Assembly (NCBI GenBank): GCA_949298825.1
Contig: CASFYB010000006.1
Span: forward strand, 1 to 64,000
Reading direction: 5' to 3'
Length of the DNA: 64,000 nt
From: an uncultured Helicobacter sp.
GTDB taxonomy: Bacteria; Campylobacterota; Campylobacteria; Campylobacterales; Helicobacteraceae
In this document: one piece after another, positions 1 to 9,464 of the stretch
Layout: the number at the start of each line of letters is the position of its first letter
How positions within the stretch are numbered: position 1 is the first letter of the stretch
Program-made: the position numbers and the translations under genes
Notes under the pieces: generated by a model
Databases searched by the model: none
Seen by the model: only the letters and a program-made list of their open reading frames with translations
Told to the model about the DNA's origin: nothing

Positions 1-99
1 ACTTGTACCAGCTACATATGGAAATCTCCAAATATGCCCTAACCCAATTGAGCTACCTAAAGTAGCTAATATAAAACCGAGTTTTGAGAAATTATTCAT
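1..99 (-). CDS. Sodium:neurotransmitter symporter family transporter, N-terminal part only
   Basis: Reading the minus strand from an ATG at 99 gives 33 codons open to the window edge. The peptide contains [18 protein letters not shown], the first-helix signature of the neurotransmitter:sodium symporter (LeuT-fold) family, whose unwound segment binds sodium and substrate. An AAGGA lies just upstream of the start. A second member of the family is at 20578. In H. pylori two such genes sit near the DUF493 gene, which fits the neighbour at 303. Substrate unknown; most bacterial members carry amino acids. The rest of the gene lies outside the window. The leader holds a small hairpin (127-142) with a four-base loop. 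Confidence 0.85.
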   Translation of the reverse strand, partial: MNNFSKLGFILATLGSSIGLGHIWRFPYVAGTS

Positions 100-302
100 A
101 GAAGAATCCTTGAAATGTTGTTGTTTTTTAGCTTCGGCTAAAGTCAGATTTTATCATAAAGCTTGAATAATTGAGAAGACATAGGATATCTTTAAGAGTT
201 TTTAACAAATATTAGATACAATCGACAGAATCTAGGCTTTAATTTCTAGTCTTATAGTAAAAAAATATTTAACCTTATAAAAATAAATTCTTGGGGAGAA
301 AG

Positions 303-548
303 ATGGAGCAAGCAGAGATTAGCTACCCTTGTACTTGGGAGTATAGGATCATTGCAGAGAGTAGGGATGATGTAGAGAAAATTATATTTGAAAATATCCA
401 CAAGCCCTATAAACTCGAGCTTAAGAATACATCAGCCAATGGTAAGTATCTTTCTATGCATCTTAGTCTTGAGGTGGAGAGCAAGATAGAGCGTGATGGG
501 ATTTTCCAAAAGCTTTCTTCACATCCCAAAATCAAGATGGTTATATAG
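303..548 (+). CDS. DUF493 family protein (HP0495-like)
   Basis: An 81-residue protein of the DUF493/YbeD family, small ferredoxin-fold proteins of unknown role; a member from H. pylori (HP0495) has a known structure. A longer reading from TTG at 291 is possible, but GGGGAGA at 293-299 is a ribosome binding site placed correctly for ATG 303, so I use that start. Motifs seen are an N-terminal PCTWEYRIIAES strand and a C-terminal LSSHPKIKMVI strand. It is divergent from the symporter fragment on its left and stands alone. Confidence 0.8.
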   Translation: MEQAEISYPCTWEYRIIAESRDDVEKIIFENIHKPYKLELKNTSANGKYLSMHLSLEVESKIERDGIFQKLSSHPKIKMVI

Positions 549-678
549 GTTACTTTTTGTAATCTTTTTTAATTTTTAAATGCTCTTTGTTTTGGTTGGC
601 TGTTTTGTGCATCGTTATAATTTTTATATACAGGCATACCTGAATTTGATTTCTAAACTTTAGAGGAAGGAGTTTTAT

Positions 679-2115
679 TTGAGCGATATTTTTAACCACT
701 TTAATGAAATTTTAAATCATATTAACAATCATCTGTATACCTATTTTCTTGTAATTTTACTTATAGTTGTTGGTGTGTATTATACCCTTAGGCTTGGGTT
801 TGTGCAGATTCGCCTTTTGGGGGAGGCTTTTAGAGTAGTGAGTGAGCGTACTCATCCAGATGATAAGCATGAAGAGCATATTAGTCCTTTTCAGTCTTTG
901 ATGATTTCGACTGCTTCACGCGTAGGGATTGGGAATATTGCAGGGATTGCATTTGCGATCACAGTAGGTGGCCCAGGAGCGGTGTTTTGGATGTGGGCGA
1001 TGGCCTTTTTTGGTGGGGCAAGTGCATTTGCAGAATCTACTCTCGCCCAGATTTATAAGACAAAAGATGGCAATGGCTTTAAGGGAGGGCCAGCCTATTA
1101 TATGCAACGTGCACTTGGTCAGAAGTGGATGGGCACTCTCTTTGCCATCGCGCTCATTTTGACCTATGCTTATGGATTTAATGGTTTGCAGTCTTTTACC
1201 ATGACTTCAGCTTTTGAGGTTTATTATCATCACCCAGAATTAAAGTTTGCTCAAAGTAATTGGCCCCTTTATATCGGGATTATTTTAGCTATTTTTGCTT
1301 CTTTTATGTTTTTTAGCAAATCTCATATTATAGGAAAAGCAAGCTCCATGATTGTGCCTTATATGGCTCTTGCTTATGTGCTTTTAGCTGTTGTGGCTGT
1401 TTTGATGAATATCCATCTCATCCCTTCTGTGGTAAAAGAGATTGTATATGATGCATTTGATTTTAAAGCAATGTTTGGTGGTTTGGCAGGAAGTGCTCTT
1501 GTGATTGGTATTAAGAGGGGATTATTCTCTAATGAAGCGGGTATGGGGTCTGCGCCAAATGCCGCTGCTGCTGCACATACAAGCCATCCTGTTAAGCAAG
1601 GTTTAGTGCAGTCTATGGGTGTATTTTTAGATGTGATTGTTTGCTCAAGCTCTGCATTTTTGGTGCTTTTTTCTGGTGCATTTGTGCAAAAAGGACAAGA
1701 GCTTACTGCCATGCCTTTAGTGCAAGAGGCTATGCAGGGTTATTATGGTCATATTGGCTTGCATTTTGTCACAGTAGCTATTGTATTTTTTGCAGTGACT
1801 TCATTGATTGGTAATTATTATTATGCACAGGCAAATATCAAATATTTGACTAATTCAAAAGTGATTATGCGCCTTTTTCAAGCTAGTGCTGTAGCGATGG
1901 TTTTTATCGGTGCGCAGATGGATTTAAAACTTGCTTGGAATCTATCAGATGTATTAATGGCTCTTATGGCCACGCTTAATATCATTGCTATTTTCTTCCT
2001 CGCACCTATTGTGCATAAGGTGCTTAAAGACTATATCTCTCAACGCAAAGCCGGTAAAAATCCAGAATTTAGTGCCAAAAAACTTGGTATTAAAAATACA
2101 GAGTGTTGGGATTAA
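679..2115 (+). CDS. Alanine/glycine:cation symporter (AGCS family)
   Basis: A 478-residue integral membrane protein of the AGCS family (AgcS/DagA/AlsT), which imports alanine or glycine with sodium or protons. Family signatures are clear: RVGIGNIAGIAFAITVGGPG near residue 80, GGPAYYMQRALG near 135 and GLFSNEAGMGSAPNAAAA near 280. About ten hydrophobic segments are visible, and the length is normal. The start is TTG at 679, preceded by AGGAAGGAG at 664-672; there is no better-placed ATG. A hairpin terminator follows directly, so it is probably transcribed alone. Confidence 0.9.
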   Translation: MSDIFNHFNEILNHINNHLYTYFLVILLIVVGVYYTLRLGFVQIRLLGEAFRVVSERTHPDDKHEEHISPFQSLMISTASRVGIGNIAGIAFAITVGGPGAVFWMWAMAFFGGASAFAESTLAQIYKTKDGNGFKGGPAYYMQRALGQKWMGTLFAIALILTYAYGFNGLQSFTMTSAFEVYYHHPELKFAQSNWPLYIGIILAIFASFMFFSKSHIIGKASSMIVPYMALAYVLLAVVAVLMNIHLIPSVVKEIVYDAFDFKAMFGGLAGSALVIGIKRGLFSNEAGMGSAPNAAAAAHTSHPVKQGLVQSMGVFLDVIVCSSSAFLVLFSGAFVQKGQELTAMPLVQEAMQGYYGHIGLHFVTVAIVFFAVTSLIGNYYYAQANIKYLTNSKVIMRLFQASAVAMVFIGAQMDLKLAWNLSDVLMALMATLNIIAIFFLAPIVHKVLKDYISQRKAGKNPEFSAKKLGIKNTECWD

Positions 2116-2127
2116 ATAATCTTTTAT

Positions 2128-2144
2128 GATGGGCATTGCCCATC
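2128..2144 (+). terminator. Rho-independent terminator after the alanine symporter
   Basis: A seven-base stem GATGGGC / GCCCATC with loop ATT is followed by a T-rich stretch (2145-2173). It lies 13 bases after the symporter stop and before the lepA promoter. Confidence 0.7.
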
Positions 2145-2185
2145 TTTATTTTACTTTTCTTTCTTTCTTTTCTTCAGGGGCATTT

Positions 2186-2194
2186 TGCTACAAT
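2186..2194 (+). promoter_or_regulatory. Extended -10 promoter element of lepA
   Basis: TGCTACAAT is an extended -10 (TGn-TACAAT) placed 36 bases before the lepA ATG. There is no clear -35 box, which is usual for Helicobacter housekeeping promoters. Confidence 0.4.
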
Positions 2195-2229
2195 TGCGCT
2201 AATTTTAATTCTAATAAGGGTTTAGATTT

Positions 2230-4032
2230 ATGAAAGATTCTATGCAAAATATCCGAAACTTTTCTATCATCGCTCATATCGATCATGGCAAGTCTACCTT
2301 AGCAGATCGTCTTATACAAGAATGTGGTGCAGTCAGCGAAAGAGAGATGACTAGTCAGATCATGGATACGATGGATATTGAAAAAGAGCGTGGAATCACA
2401 ATCAAAGCCCAATCTGTCCGCCTAGAATATCCCTATAATGGCCAAACTTATATTCTTAATCTTATTGATACGCCAGGCCATGTGGATTTTAGCTATGAGG
2501 TTAGTCGTTCTTTGGCAGCTTGTGAGGGTGCGCTTTTAGTAGTGGATGCTTCTCAAGGAGTAGAGGCACAAACTATTGCTAATGTTTATATTGCTGTCAA
2601 TAATAATCTTGAAATTATCCCCGTGATCAATAAGATTGATTTGCCTGCAGCAGATGCGATGCGTGTGAGTGAGGAGATAGAGCAAAATATTGGCATTGAT
2701 TGCACAGATGCTTTGCATGTAAGTGCAAAATCAGGTATTGGGATTAAAGAGCTTATAGAAAGAATTATCACTGCCATCCCTCATCCTAGTGGAGATAGGC
2801 TAGGGAGCACAAAGGCTTTGATTTATGATTCTTGGTTTGATAATTATTTGGGTGCATTGGCCTTAGTAAGGGTGATAGATGGGCAAATTAGCCTAGGTCA
2901 AGAAGTGCTTATTATGAGTACGGGTAAGACTCATGAGGTGTTAGGGCTTTATTATCCCCATCCTGTAGCGCGTAAAAAGACAGATAAGATTTCTTGTGGA
3001 GAGATTGGGATTATTTCTTTGGGGTTAAAGAGTGTGACAGATATGGCTGTAGGAGATACAATCACAGATGCTAAAAATCCCATTAGCTCTCCTATTGATG
3101 GATTTAAGCCAGCTAAGCCCTTTGTCTTTGCAGGGATCTATCCGATTGAAACTGATAAGTTTGAAGAACTTAGAGATGCACTTAATAAGCTTAGACTTAA
3201 TGATTCTGCTTTGAGTTTTGAGCCAGAGACAAGTATTGCACTTGGGTTTGGATTCCGCGTGGGGTTTTTAGGTCTTTTGCATATGGAAGTGGTCAAGGAG
3301 CGCTTGGAGCGTGAGTTTGGCCTATCTTTGATCGCTACAGCTCCTACAGTGACTTATGAGGTGATCCTTACAGATGGCAGCACTACTTTAGTGCAAAATC
3401 CTAGCGAACTCCCACCAGAGCAAAGAATAGCAGAGATTAAGGAGCCTTATGTTAGGGCATCTATTATTACGCCTACAGAGTATTTGGGCAATATCATTAC
3501 CCTTTTATCCAATCGTCGTGGTATCCAAGAAAAGATGGACTACCTTAGTCCTACGCGCGTGATGCTTGAGTATGCTATCCCGAGTAATGAGATTGTCATG
3601 GATTTTTATGACAAGCTTAAATCTTGCACAAAAGGGTATGCCAGTTTTGATTATGAAGAAATAGATTCTAGGGTGGGGGATTTGGTACGCTTAGATGTGC
3701 GTGTGGCAGGTGAAGTAGTCGATGCACTCTCTATCATTGTTGATAAATCAAAAGCCTATGAAAAGGGAAGAGCCTTAGTAGAATCTATGAAAGAGCTTAT
3801 CCCTCGCCAGCTTTTTGAAGTGGCGATCCAAGCTAGTGTTGGGAGCAAGATTATTGCTCGTGAGACGATAAAATCGATGGGTAAAAATGTGACAGCTAAA
3901 TGCTATGGCGGAGATATTACGCGTAAAAGAAAGCTATTAGAGAAGCAAAAAGAAGGCAAGAAGCGTCTTAAGGCTATTGGTAAGGTAGAGCTACCCCAAG
4001 AAGCCTTTTTAGCAGTATTGAAAATAGATTAG
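2230..4032 (+). CDS. lepA: Elongation factor 4 (ribosomal back-translocase)
   Basis: A 600-residue translational GTPase, full length for LepA/EF4. It acts on stalled or mistranslocated ribosomes and in ribosome assembly. Visible parts are the P-loop region [14 protein letters not shown] (residues 15-28), switch I with RGITIKAQ, the G3 motif DTPGHVDF, the G4 motif NKID, and the LepA-specific C-terminal domain ending in [19 protein letters not shown]. An ATG at 2242 (MQNIRN) is an alternative start close to the usual family start, but AAGGG at 2216-2220 favours ATG 2230. Confidence 0.97.
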   Translation: MKDSMQNIRNFSIIAHIDHGKSTLADRLIQECGAVSEREMTSQIMDTMDIEKERGITIKAQSVRLEYPYNGQTYILNLIDTPGHVDFSYEVSRSLAACEGALLVVDASQGVEAQTIANVYIAVNNNLEIIPVINKIDLPAADAMRVSEEIEQNIGIDCTDALHVSAKSGIGIKELIERIITAIPHPSGDRLGSTKALIYDSWFDNYLGALALVRVIDGQISLGQEVLIMSTGKTHEVLGLYYPHPVARKKTDKISCGEIGIISLGLKSVTDMAVGDTITDAKNPISSPIDGFKPAKPFVFAGIYPIETDKFEELRDALNKLRLNDSALSFEPETSIALGFGFRVGFLGLLHMEVVKERLEREFGLSLIATAPTVTYEVILTDGSTTLVQNPSELPPEQRIAEIKEPYVRASIITPTEYLGNIITLLSNRRGIQEKMDYLSPTRVMLEYAIPSNEIVMDFYDKLKSCTKGYASFDYEEIDSRVGDLVRLDVRVAGEVVDALSIIVDKSKAYEKGRALVESMKELIPRQLFEVAIQASVGSKIIARETIKSMGKNVTAKCYGGDITRKRKLLEKQKEGKKRLKAIGKVELPQEAFLAVLKID

Positions 4033-4106
4033 GCCAAAAACATTAGCGTCTTTATTGGGATGATAAATATGGTAAAATCTTTCATATTTTATTGAAAGGT
4101 TTAAGG

Positions 4107-5318
4107 ATGGCAAAGCAAGTAAAAAAGGTGGTTTTAGCTTACTCTGGTGGACTTGATACAAGTGTAATTTTAAAATGGCTTGGTGATACCTATAATTGTG
4201 AGGTGGTAACCTTTACTGCTGATATTGGTCAGGGAGAGGAAGTAGAGCCTGCAAGAGCCAAAGCCATCAAGCTTGGTATTAAGCCTGAAAATATATTTAT
4301 TGAGGATTTAAGAGAAGAATTTATTGCTGATTTTGTTTTTCCTATGTTTAGGGCAAATACTATTTATGAGGGTGAATATCTTCTAGGTACAAGTATAGCC
4401 CGTCCACTTATTGCTAAAAGATTAGTAGAGATTGCTAAAAAGGTCGGGGCAGATGCCATAGCCCATGGAGCTACTGGTAAGGGTAATGATCAAGTGCGAT
4501 TTGAAATAGGGGCTTATGCGCTAAACCCTGATATAAAGGTCATCGCTCCATGGCGTGAGTGGGAGCTAAATAGCCGCGAAAAGCTTCTTGCCTATGCAGA
4601 ATCTGCAGGTATAGAGATTGAGAAAAAGCAAAATAAATCCCCTTATTCAATGGATGCCAATTTATTGCATATTAGCTATGAAGGGCAGATTCTAGAAGAT
4701 CCTAATATCGCACCACAAGAGGATATGTGGAGATGGAGCGTAAGCCCAAAGCAAGCTCCAGATACACCCACAGTTATTACTATCACTTTTGAAAAGGGCG
4801 ATGGTGTAGCTATTAATGGAGAGAGATTAAGCCCGGCAGCTTTTTGGGATAAGCTTAATAGGCTTGGTGGGGCAAATGGTATTGGGCGACTTGATTTGGT
4901 AGAAAATCGCTATGTGGGTATGAAGTCGCGTGGTTGCTATGAGACACCAGGTGGCACAATCTACCTAAAGGCCCATCGCGCAATAGAATCTATAACCCTT
5001 GATAGAGAAGAGGCTCATTTAAAAGATTCTCTTATGCCAAAGTATGCGGAGTTGATTTATAATGGCTATTGGTTTAGCCCAGAAAGAGAGGCATTGCAAG
5101 CACTTATTGATAAAACACAAGAGAGAGTAAATGGCGTAGTGCGATTAGAGCTATATAAGGGCAATGTAACAGTTTTGGGCAGAGAATCTAAGAATTCACT
5201 TTTTAATGCTGCTTATAGTACTTTTGAAGAGGATGATGTCTATAATCAGGCAGATGCAGCAGGCTTTATCAAGCTTAATGCATTGCGTTTTATCATCGCA
5301 GGTAAGGCCAAAAAATAA
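4107..5318 (+). CDS. argG: Argininosuccinate synthase
   Basis: A 403-residue ligase of arginine biosynthesis that joins citrulline and aspartate using ATP. The N-terminal PP-loop [11 protein letters not shown] binds [16 protein letters not shown] and [16 protein letters not shown] are typical of the family. Translation could begin at TTG 4092, but the family starts at MAKQVKK, and the AAGG immediately before ATG 4107 plus AAAGG at 4095-4099 support that start. A TGGTAAAAT element about 35 bases upstream may be its promoter. H. pylori lacks a complete arginine pathway, so the gene suggests a species outside the gastric group. Confidence 0.96.
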   Translation: MAKQVKKVVLAYSGGLDTSVILKWLGDTYNCEVVTFTADIGQGEEVEPARAKAIKLGIKPENIFIEDLREEFIADFVFPMFRANTIYEGEYLLGTSIARPLIAKRLVEIAKKVGADAIAHGATGKGNDQVRFEIGAYALNPDIKVIAPWREWELNSREKLLAYAESAGIEIEKKQNKSPYSMDANLLHISYEGQILEDPNIAPQEDMWRWSVSPKQAPDTPTVITITFEKGDGVAINGERLSPAAFWDKLNRLGGANGIGRLDLVENRYVGMKSRGCYETPGGTIYLKAHRAIESITLDREEAHLKDSLMPKYAELIYNGYWFSPEREALQALIDKTQERVNGVVRLELYKGNVTVLGRESKNSLFNAAYSTFEEDDVYNQADAAGFIKLNALRFIIAGKAKK

Positions 5319-5327
5319 GGGTAGATC

Positions 5328-5690
5328 ATGAAAAGAACCATAGGATTGGTATTTTTATTATCTTCTTTTTTAATGGCAGATCGGTATTATTTGATGCCAT
5401 CAGATGAATGGTTGTATTATAATGCGCCTTATTGGTGGGATGATAGGCCTGTAGAAACTCCCCCACCTCCTCCCAAAGAGGATGAAGAGGAGCAAAGATT
5501 GGAGCTAGCTTGCATAGGGGGTGATGCAGAGGTCTGCTATCAGCTAGGCAGGATGTATGAGAGAGGAGCAGGCCTCATGGCTAATCCTAAGAAATCAAGC
5601 TATTTTTATGGCATGGCTTGTAAACGTGGAATCATGGAAGCCTGTGAACGTAGAGATTATGGTAATAAGATGGGGAAATTCAGATGGTAA
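5328..5690 (+). CDS. Small secreted protein with Sel1-like repeat
   Basis: A 120-residue protein with a signal peptide (MKRTIGLVFLLSSFLMA), then an aromatic and proline-rich stretch (YYNAPYWWDDRPVETPPPPP) and one to two Sel1-type helical repeats with cysteine pairs (LACIGGDAEVCYQLGRMYERG and a second partial unit). It resembles a fragment-sized member of the cysteine-rich Hcp family of Helicobacter, which are periplasmic or secreted. It begins 9 bases after argG. Function unknown; the export prediction is firm, the family assignment fair. Confidence 0.6.
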   Translation: MKRTIGLVFLLSSFLMADRYYLMPSDEWLYYNAPYWWDDRPVETPPPPPKEDEEEQRLELACIGGDAEVCYQLGRMYERGAGLMANPKKSSYFYGMACKRGIMEACERRDYGNKMGKFRW

Positions 5691-5721
5691 TTGTTATTTT
5701 TTAATCGATATTTTGATTTAT

Positions 5722-5738
5722 AAAAGCGCATAGCTTTT
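5722..5738 (+). terminator. Weak hairpin after argG and the Sel1-like gene
   Basis: The stem AAAAGC / GCTTTT with a five-base loop is followed by a short pyrimidine stretch. It may end the argG transcript, but the stem is only six base pairs. Confidence 0.3.
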
Positions 5739-5761
5739 CTCTTGATATTTTCTTAAACTAT

Positions 5762-5780
5762 TATAATTATCATTCTTATT
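5762..5780 (+). promoter_or_regulatory. Possible Fur-box-like site
   Basis: TATAATTATCATTCTTATT matches 13 of 19 positions of the classical Fur consensus (GATAATGATAATCATTATC) and lies 26 bases before the PepSY gene. The base composition is AT-rich, so a chance match is quite possible. Confidence 0.3.
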
Positions 5781-5805
5781 TTAATTTATAATGAAAGAGG
5801 AAAGA

Positions 5806-6339
5806 ATGAAAAATTTTTTAAGAAAATTTCATGCTTATAGCGCTATGTTTTTTTTGCCCATGGCGATTTTATTTGCGCTGACAGGCGTGCTTTATATCTG
5901 TGGGATTAGAGAAGATTTTATGGCTAAAAAGCAAGAGTTTATTATCAAGCTAGATCAAAGACCACAAGATTTGCAAAAATATGTCTTAGACTTTTTGAAG
6001 CAAAATGAATTAAAAATACCATCAAATACAGAGCTAAGAAAATTTAAGGGTGATATGCAGATAATGGGCTCTGCAAGCTATGTGGTTATGATTAAGATTC
6101 TAGATAATGGCTTGAATTTGCAAACTATGGAGCGAAGTGTTATAGGAGAGATGATACTTTTGCATAAGGCAAAAGTTGGCCAGGTCTTTGTGGTATTTTC
6201 TGTAATCTTTAGTATTTTTTTACTTCTGTCATATTTTAGCGGGATAGTGATTTTAGCTAAGAAGCACCAGAAGATGGGGGTTGTATTTTTTATCCTTGGG
6301 CTTGTGGTAACTTTTATTACTGCAGCAGTGAGTTTATAA
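5806..6339 (+). CDS. PepSY-associated membrane protein
   Basis: A 177-residue protein with an N-terminal membrane helix beginning KFHAYSAMFFLPMAILFALTG, a soluble middle part and two C-terminal helices, the layout of short PepSY_TM proteins often found near iron uptake genes or ferric reductases. The start at ATG 5806 is chosen over 5791 because GAGGAAAG (5796-5803) sits just before it. The Fur-like site upstream would fit iron regulation, but this is inference. It converges with the efflux permease on the other strand. Confidence 0.6.
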   Translation: MKNFLRKFHAYSAMFFLPMAILFALTGVLYICGIREDFMAKKQEFIIKLDQRPQDLQKYVLDFLKQNELKIPSNTELRKFKGDMQIMGSASYVVMIKILDNGLNLQTMERSVIGEMILLHKAKVGQVFVVFSVIFSIFLLLSYFSGIVILAKKHQKMGVVFFILGLVVTFITAAVSL

Positions 6340-6352
6340 GTTTAAGGCTAGC

Positions 6353-7561
6353 TTACTCATATCTTAGGGCATCGATGGGATTAAGACGGCTGGCGCGTCG
6401 TGCTGGCAGATAGCCAAAGATAGCCCCGATAAATGTAGAAAATAAAAAAGCCCCCATAGCCACCCATATATCAAAGACAAAAGGTAGTCCCATAAGGATG
6501 CTTAAATAGAGTGAGAGGAAGAAGGCTAAAATAATGCCAATGATCCCGCCAATTGAGCTAATAACAATAGATTCTACTAGAAATTGCAAAAGTACATCAC
6601 GACTTAAAGCGCCAATAGCAAGTCGCGTGCCGATCTCTCGCGTGCGTTCAGTGACTGAAACTAGCATAATATTCATAATACCAATACCACCAACAAATAA
6701 GCTAACACTGGCTACCGCACCCAAAAATAGTGTAAAACTTTTAGTAGTATTTTTTAGCGTTTTTTCAATCTCTTTAGTATCCATGATATCAAAGCTATCT
6801 AGCATACCAGGCTTAATATGGCGAGCTTCTCTAAGTGTGGTTTTGATGTGATTGATGATAGAAGTGGAGTTGGCTCCATCTTTGATAGCGATAAAAATTT
6901 TATTAATGTTATAGGGGCTATTGATGCCAGAGATATCACGATTAAAGATTTTAAATGGCATCAAAATAACATCATCTTGATCTTGCCCCATAGCCCCACT
7001 ACCCTTTTCTTCCAAAACACCTACAACTTCACACACTACACGTGCTATGCGTATTTGAGCGCCAAGCGGGTTGCTATTTGGAAATAGCGCTTTTTTGACC
7101 GTATTGCCAAGGATGCAGACATTTTTATTCATTTCATTATCTAAAAATCTCCTACCCATCGCCATTTCCCAGCCAGTAAGCTCAAAATACTCTTTGGTGA
7201 TTCCATTGATTTGAGTTTGTGTATTAGAGCCTTGAAATTGGGCTAGCGCACTAGAAGAGGCAATGGGTGCTATCACTCTGGCTTCTTTGATGCTTAGATT
7301 AAGCAAAGCTAGTTCTTGAGCGCTAAAATTTCTCTTAAGAGACGCACCTCCAGTATTTAGTCCACGTGCAGGCAAAAGGATCAAAAGATTGCTGCCTAAG
7401 CTTGAGATTTGCTGAGTGATCATTTTGGTAGTGCCATTACCAAGGCTTACCATCACAATCACGCTCCCTACGCCAATGATGATTCCAAGCATGGTAAGAA
7501 AAGAGCGCATCATATTTTTTTGGATTTGTTTAAGGGCTAGAATGATCGCATTTAAAATCAT
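6353..7561 (-). CDS. MacB-type ABC transporter permease
   Basis: A 402-residue permease of the MacB/FtsX family. One membrane helix is near residues 20-42, then comes a large periplasmic domain (about 45-280), then three C-terminal helices, ending in PARRASRLNPIDALRYE, the family's hallmark tail. In classical MacB the ATPase is fused to the N-terminus; here it is a separate gene upstream (7558-8280) overlapping by four bases. With the adaptor and the outer-membrane channel it forms a tripartite pump that drives periplasmic substrates (macrolides, peptides, haem precursors or lipoproteins in other species) out of the cell. Confidence 0.88.
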   Translation of the reverse strand: MILNAIILALKQIQKNMMRSFLTMLGIIIGVGSVIVMVSLGNGTTKMITQQISSLGSNLLILLPARGLNTGGASLKRNFSAQELALLNLSIKEARVIAPIASSSALAQFQGSNTQTQINGITKEYFELTGWEMAMGRRFLDNEMNKNVCILGNTVKKALFPNSNPLGAQIRIARVVCEVVGVLEEKGSGAMGQDQDDVILMPFKIFNRDISGINSPYNINKIFIAIKDGANSTSIINHIKTTLREARHIKPGMLDSFDIMDTKEIEKTLKNTTKSFTLFLGAVASVSLFVGGIGIMNIMLVSVTERTREIGTRLAIGALSRDVLLQFLVESIVISSIGGIIGIILAFFLSLYLSILMGLPFVFDIWVAMGAFLFSTFIGAIFGYLPARRASRLNPIDALRYE

Positions 7562-8280
7562 TTTGATCCTTTTTTGGGTTTGGTTTGATCGGACGCTTTA
7601 TTTTTTATAATACTTTCAATATTGCCATCTAGGAAGTGGATCTGTGTTTTGGCATATTTTGCCATATCACTTTCGTGGGTTACCATTAAAATGGTGATTT
7701 TAAATTTAGTATTGAGTGTTTTTAAGATCTTCATGATCTCGATACTGCGTTTGGTATCAAGGTTGCCTGTAGGCTCATCAGCAAGCAAAAACTTTGGACG
7801 TGTGATAATAGCGCGCGCTATGGCTACTCTTTGGCATTGTCCACCGCTTAGCTCATTGCTACTGTGATGAGCCCACTCTTTGAGGCCTACCATATCTAGC
7901 GCTTTTAGGGCTAGTTTTTGGCGTGTTTGTTTGGGGATACCTCGGTATAAAAGAGGGAGCTCTACGTTTTCTAAAGCACTAGTGCGGCTTAAGAGGTTGA
8001 AACCTTGAAAGATAAAGCCAATATGATGCCTACGTAATAAAGCGCGTTGATTGGCATTTAGGTTGGCTACATCTATGCCATTAAAAAGATAGTGCCCGCT
8101 GCTTGGTGTATCAAGACAGCCTAAAATATTAGCAAGGCTGGATTTCCCTGATCCAGATGGCCCCATAAGTGCTATAAAATCCCCCTGTTTGATCTCTAGA
8201 TTTACTCCCTTTAGGGCATTAAAGGTGTTTTTTTTAGAACCATAGGTTTTAGTAATATTTACAAGTTTGATAAAACTCAT
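7558..8280 (-). CDS. MacB-type ABC transporter ATPase subunit
   Basis: A 240-residue ATPase with Walker A GPSGSGKSS, Q-loop, ABC signature LSGGQ, Walker B LLADEPT and a D-loop, all intact. It closely resembles the ATPase half of MacB and LolD-type proteins. It overlaps the adaptor gene upstream (ATGA) and the permease gene downstream by four bases each, which indicates translational coupling. A lysine-rich tail follows the conserved core. Confidence 0.92.
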   Translation of the reverse strand: MSFIKLVNITKTYGSKKNTFNALKGVNLEIKQGDFIALMGPSGSGKSSLANILGCLDTPSSGHYLFNGIDVANLNANQRALLRRHHIGFIFQGFNLLSRTSALENVELPLLYRGIPKQTRQKLALKALDMVGLKEWAHHSSNELSGGQCQRVAIARAIITRPKFLLADEPTGNLDTKRSIEIMKILKTLNTKFKITILMVTHESDMAKYAKTQIHFLDGNIESIIKNKASDQTKPKKGSK

Positions 8281-9464
8281 TGAGAATCCGTAATAACAAG
8301 TGTTTTTAAATCAAGTTTTGGGGAGAGGATCTGCACATATTGCGCATTTTGCACACCTATTTTAACTGGTATTTGCTCAACCTTACCATTACGCAGGATA
8401 TAAATTGAATTTGTATTTTGAGTTTGCATAGGAGTTTTTTTGGGTCTTCTTGGAGGAGTAGGGGCAAAGAAAGATTTTTTTTCTTGGGTTTTAGGAGAGG
8501 TTTTTGGTTGATAAAAAATAGCAGCCACGGGTATGAGTAGGGCATCTTTGGCTTCTTTGATTTGGATATTTGCAGTAGCACTCATCCCAGGACGCAATAA
8601 AAGGGAATCATTATCAACAAAAATGCTAGTTTCATAGCTAGTGATATTATCTGTAGTAGTAGAGGCAAAATTGATGCGATTGATTTTGGCTTCAAAGGTT
8701 TTATCTGGATAGGCATCAACGCTAAAAGTTACTTTTTGATTTGGCTTAACCTTGCCAATATCAGATTCTGAAATATTGACAACAAGCTTCATATCTTTAA
8801 GATTTTCAGCCAGCGTAAAAAGCGTAGGGGTATTAAAGGAGGCAGCCACTGTTTGTCCCAGACTTACTTCTCGCGTGAGGATGATGCCATCAATAGGGCT
8901 TTTTATAATCGAGTTTTGAAGGTCTATTTTTGCAGCATTGATATTGGTTTTTATTTGGTTGAGTGCAGCAAGCTTGATGTCTACATCTGCTTTTGCCTGA
9001 AGGTAGGCTAGGCGAGAGCTTTCTAGCTCAAGCTGGCTAGGACTAGCACCTTTAGTGGCTTTGAATAATTTTTTTTGTTGCTCATAAGTCCAGAGTTTTT
9101 GCTCATAGGCTACTTGTGATGATTGTAGGTTGGCTTTAGCACTAACCTCTTGAGCTTCATAGCCCTCTAGAGTTTGCTTAAGCTTATTGGGGTTGATCTC
9201 TGCTAGGACTTGATCTTTTTTAACAGAATCATTGACATCTACATAAATCTTATAGATAGTGCCTGATACCTGCGTACCCACATCTACATCATTAGTCGGG
9301 CTTAGTGTGCCACTAGTAGAAATACTTTGAGTAATAGAGCCTATGAAGGGATGAGCAGTGCTATAGCTTGGCTTTGCTTCTTTTTTAAAGACAAAGTAAG
9401 AGATGATAGCTAGGGCGATAAGCAGGATAGAGAGGATATAGAGATAGGGTGCGTATTTTTTCAT
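8277..9464 (-). CDS. MacA-like periplasmic adaptor (RND/HlyD family)
   Basis: A 395-residue membrane-fusion protein. An N-terminal membrane anchor (residues about 5-27) is followed by a lipoyl-like half motif (GTQVSGTIYKIYVDVNDSVKKDQ), an alpha-helical hairpin (about 95-190), the second lipoyl half (IKSPIDGIILTREVSLGQTV) and a beta-barrel domain. This is the order in MacA. It bridges the inner-membrane transporter and the TolC-like channel encoded next to it. A proline- and lysine-rich insert near residues 330-350 is unusual for the family. The start ATG 9464 has AAGGA upstream and overlaps the channel gene by four bases. Confidence 0.9.
   Translation of the reverse strand: MKKYAPYLYILSILLIALAIISYFVFKKEAKPSYSTAHPFIGSITQSISTSGTLSPTNDVDVGTQVSGTIYKIYVDVNDSVKKDQVLAEINPNKLKQTLEGYEAQEVSAKANLQSSQVAYEQKLWTYEQQKKLFKATKGASPSQLELESSRLAYLQAKADVDIKLAALNQIKTNINAAKIDLQNSIIKSPIDGIILTREVSLGQTVAASFNTPTLFTLAENLKDMKLVVNISESDIGKVKPNQKVTFSVDAYPDKTFEAKINRINFASTTTDNITSYETSIFVDNDSLLLRPGMSATANIQIKEAKDALLIPVAAIFYQPKTSPKTQEKKSFFAPTPPRRPKKTPMQTQNTNSIYILRNGKVEQIPVKIGVQNAQYVQILSPKLDLKTLVITDSQ

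Noticed and set aside
127..142. Hairpin with a four-base loop in the leader of the left-edge symporter, as a possible riboswitch or attenuator.
   Set aside because: Only a six-base-pair stem; no further conserved structure is visible.
2154..2175. Short TTTC repeats upstream of lepA that could be a phase-variable promoter tract.
   Set aside because: Only about four imperfect units, and they fit the T-rich end of the preceding terminator.
7416..7610. Small plus-strand reading frames opposite the efflux genes (also at 6534-7087, 10554-10760 and 25406-26311).
   Set aside because: They are shadows of well-supported minus-strand genes without ribosome sites or recognisable protein features.
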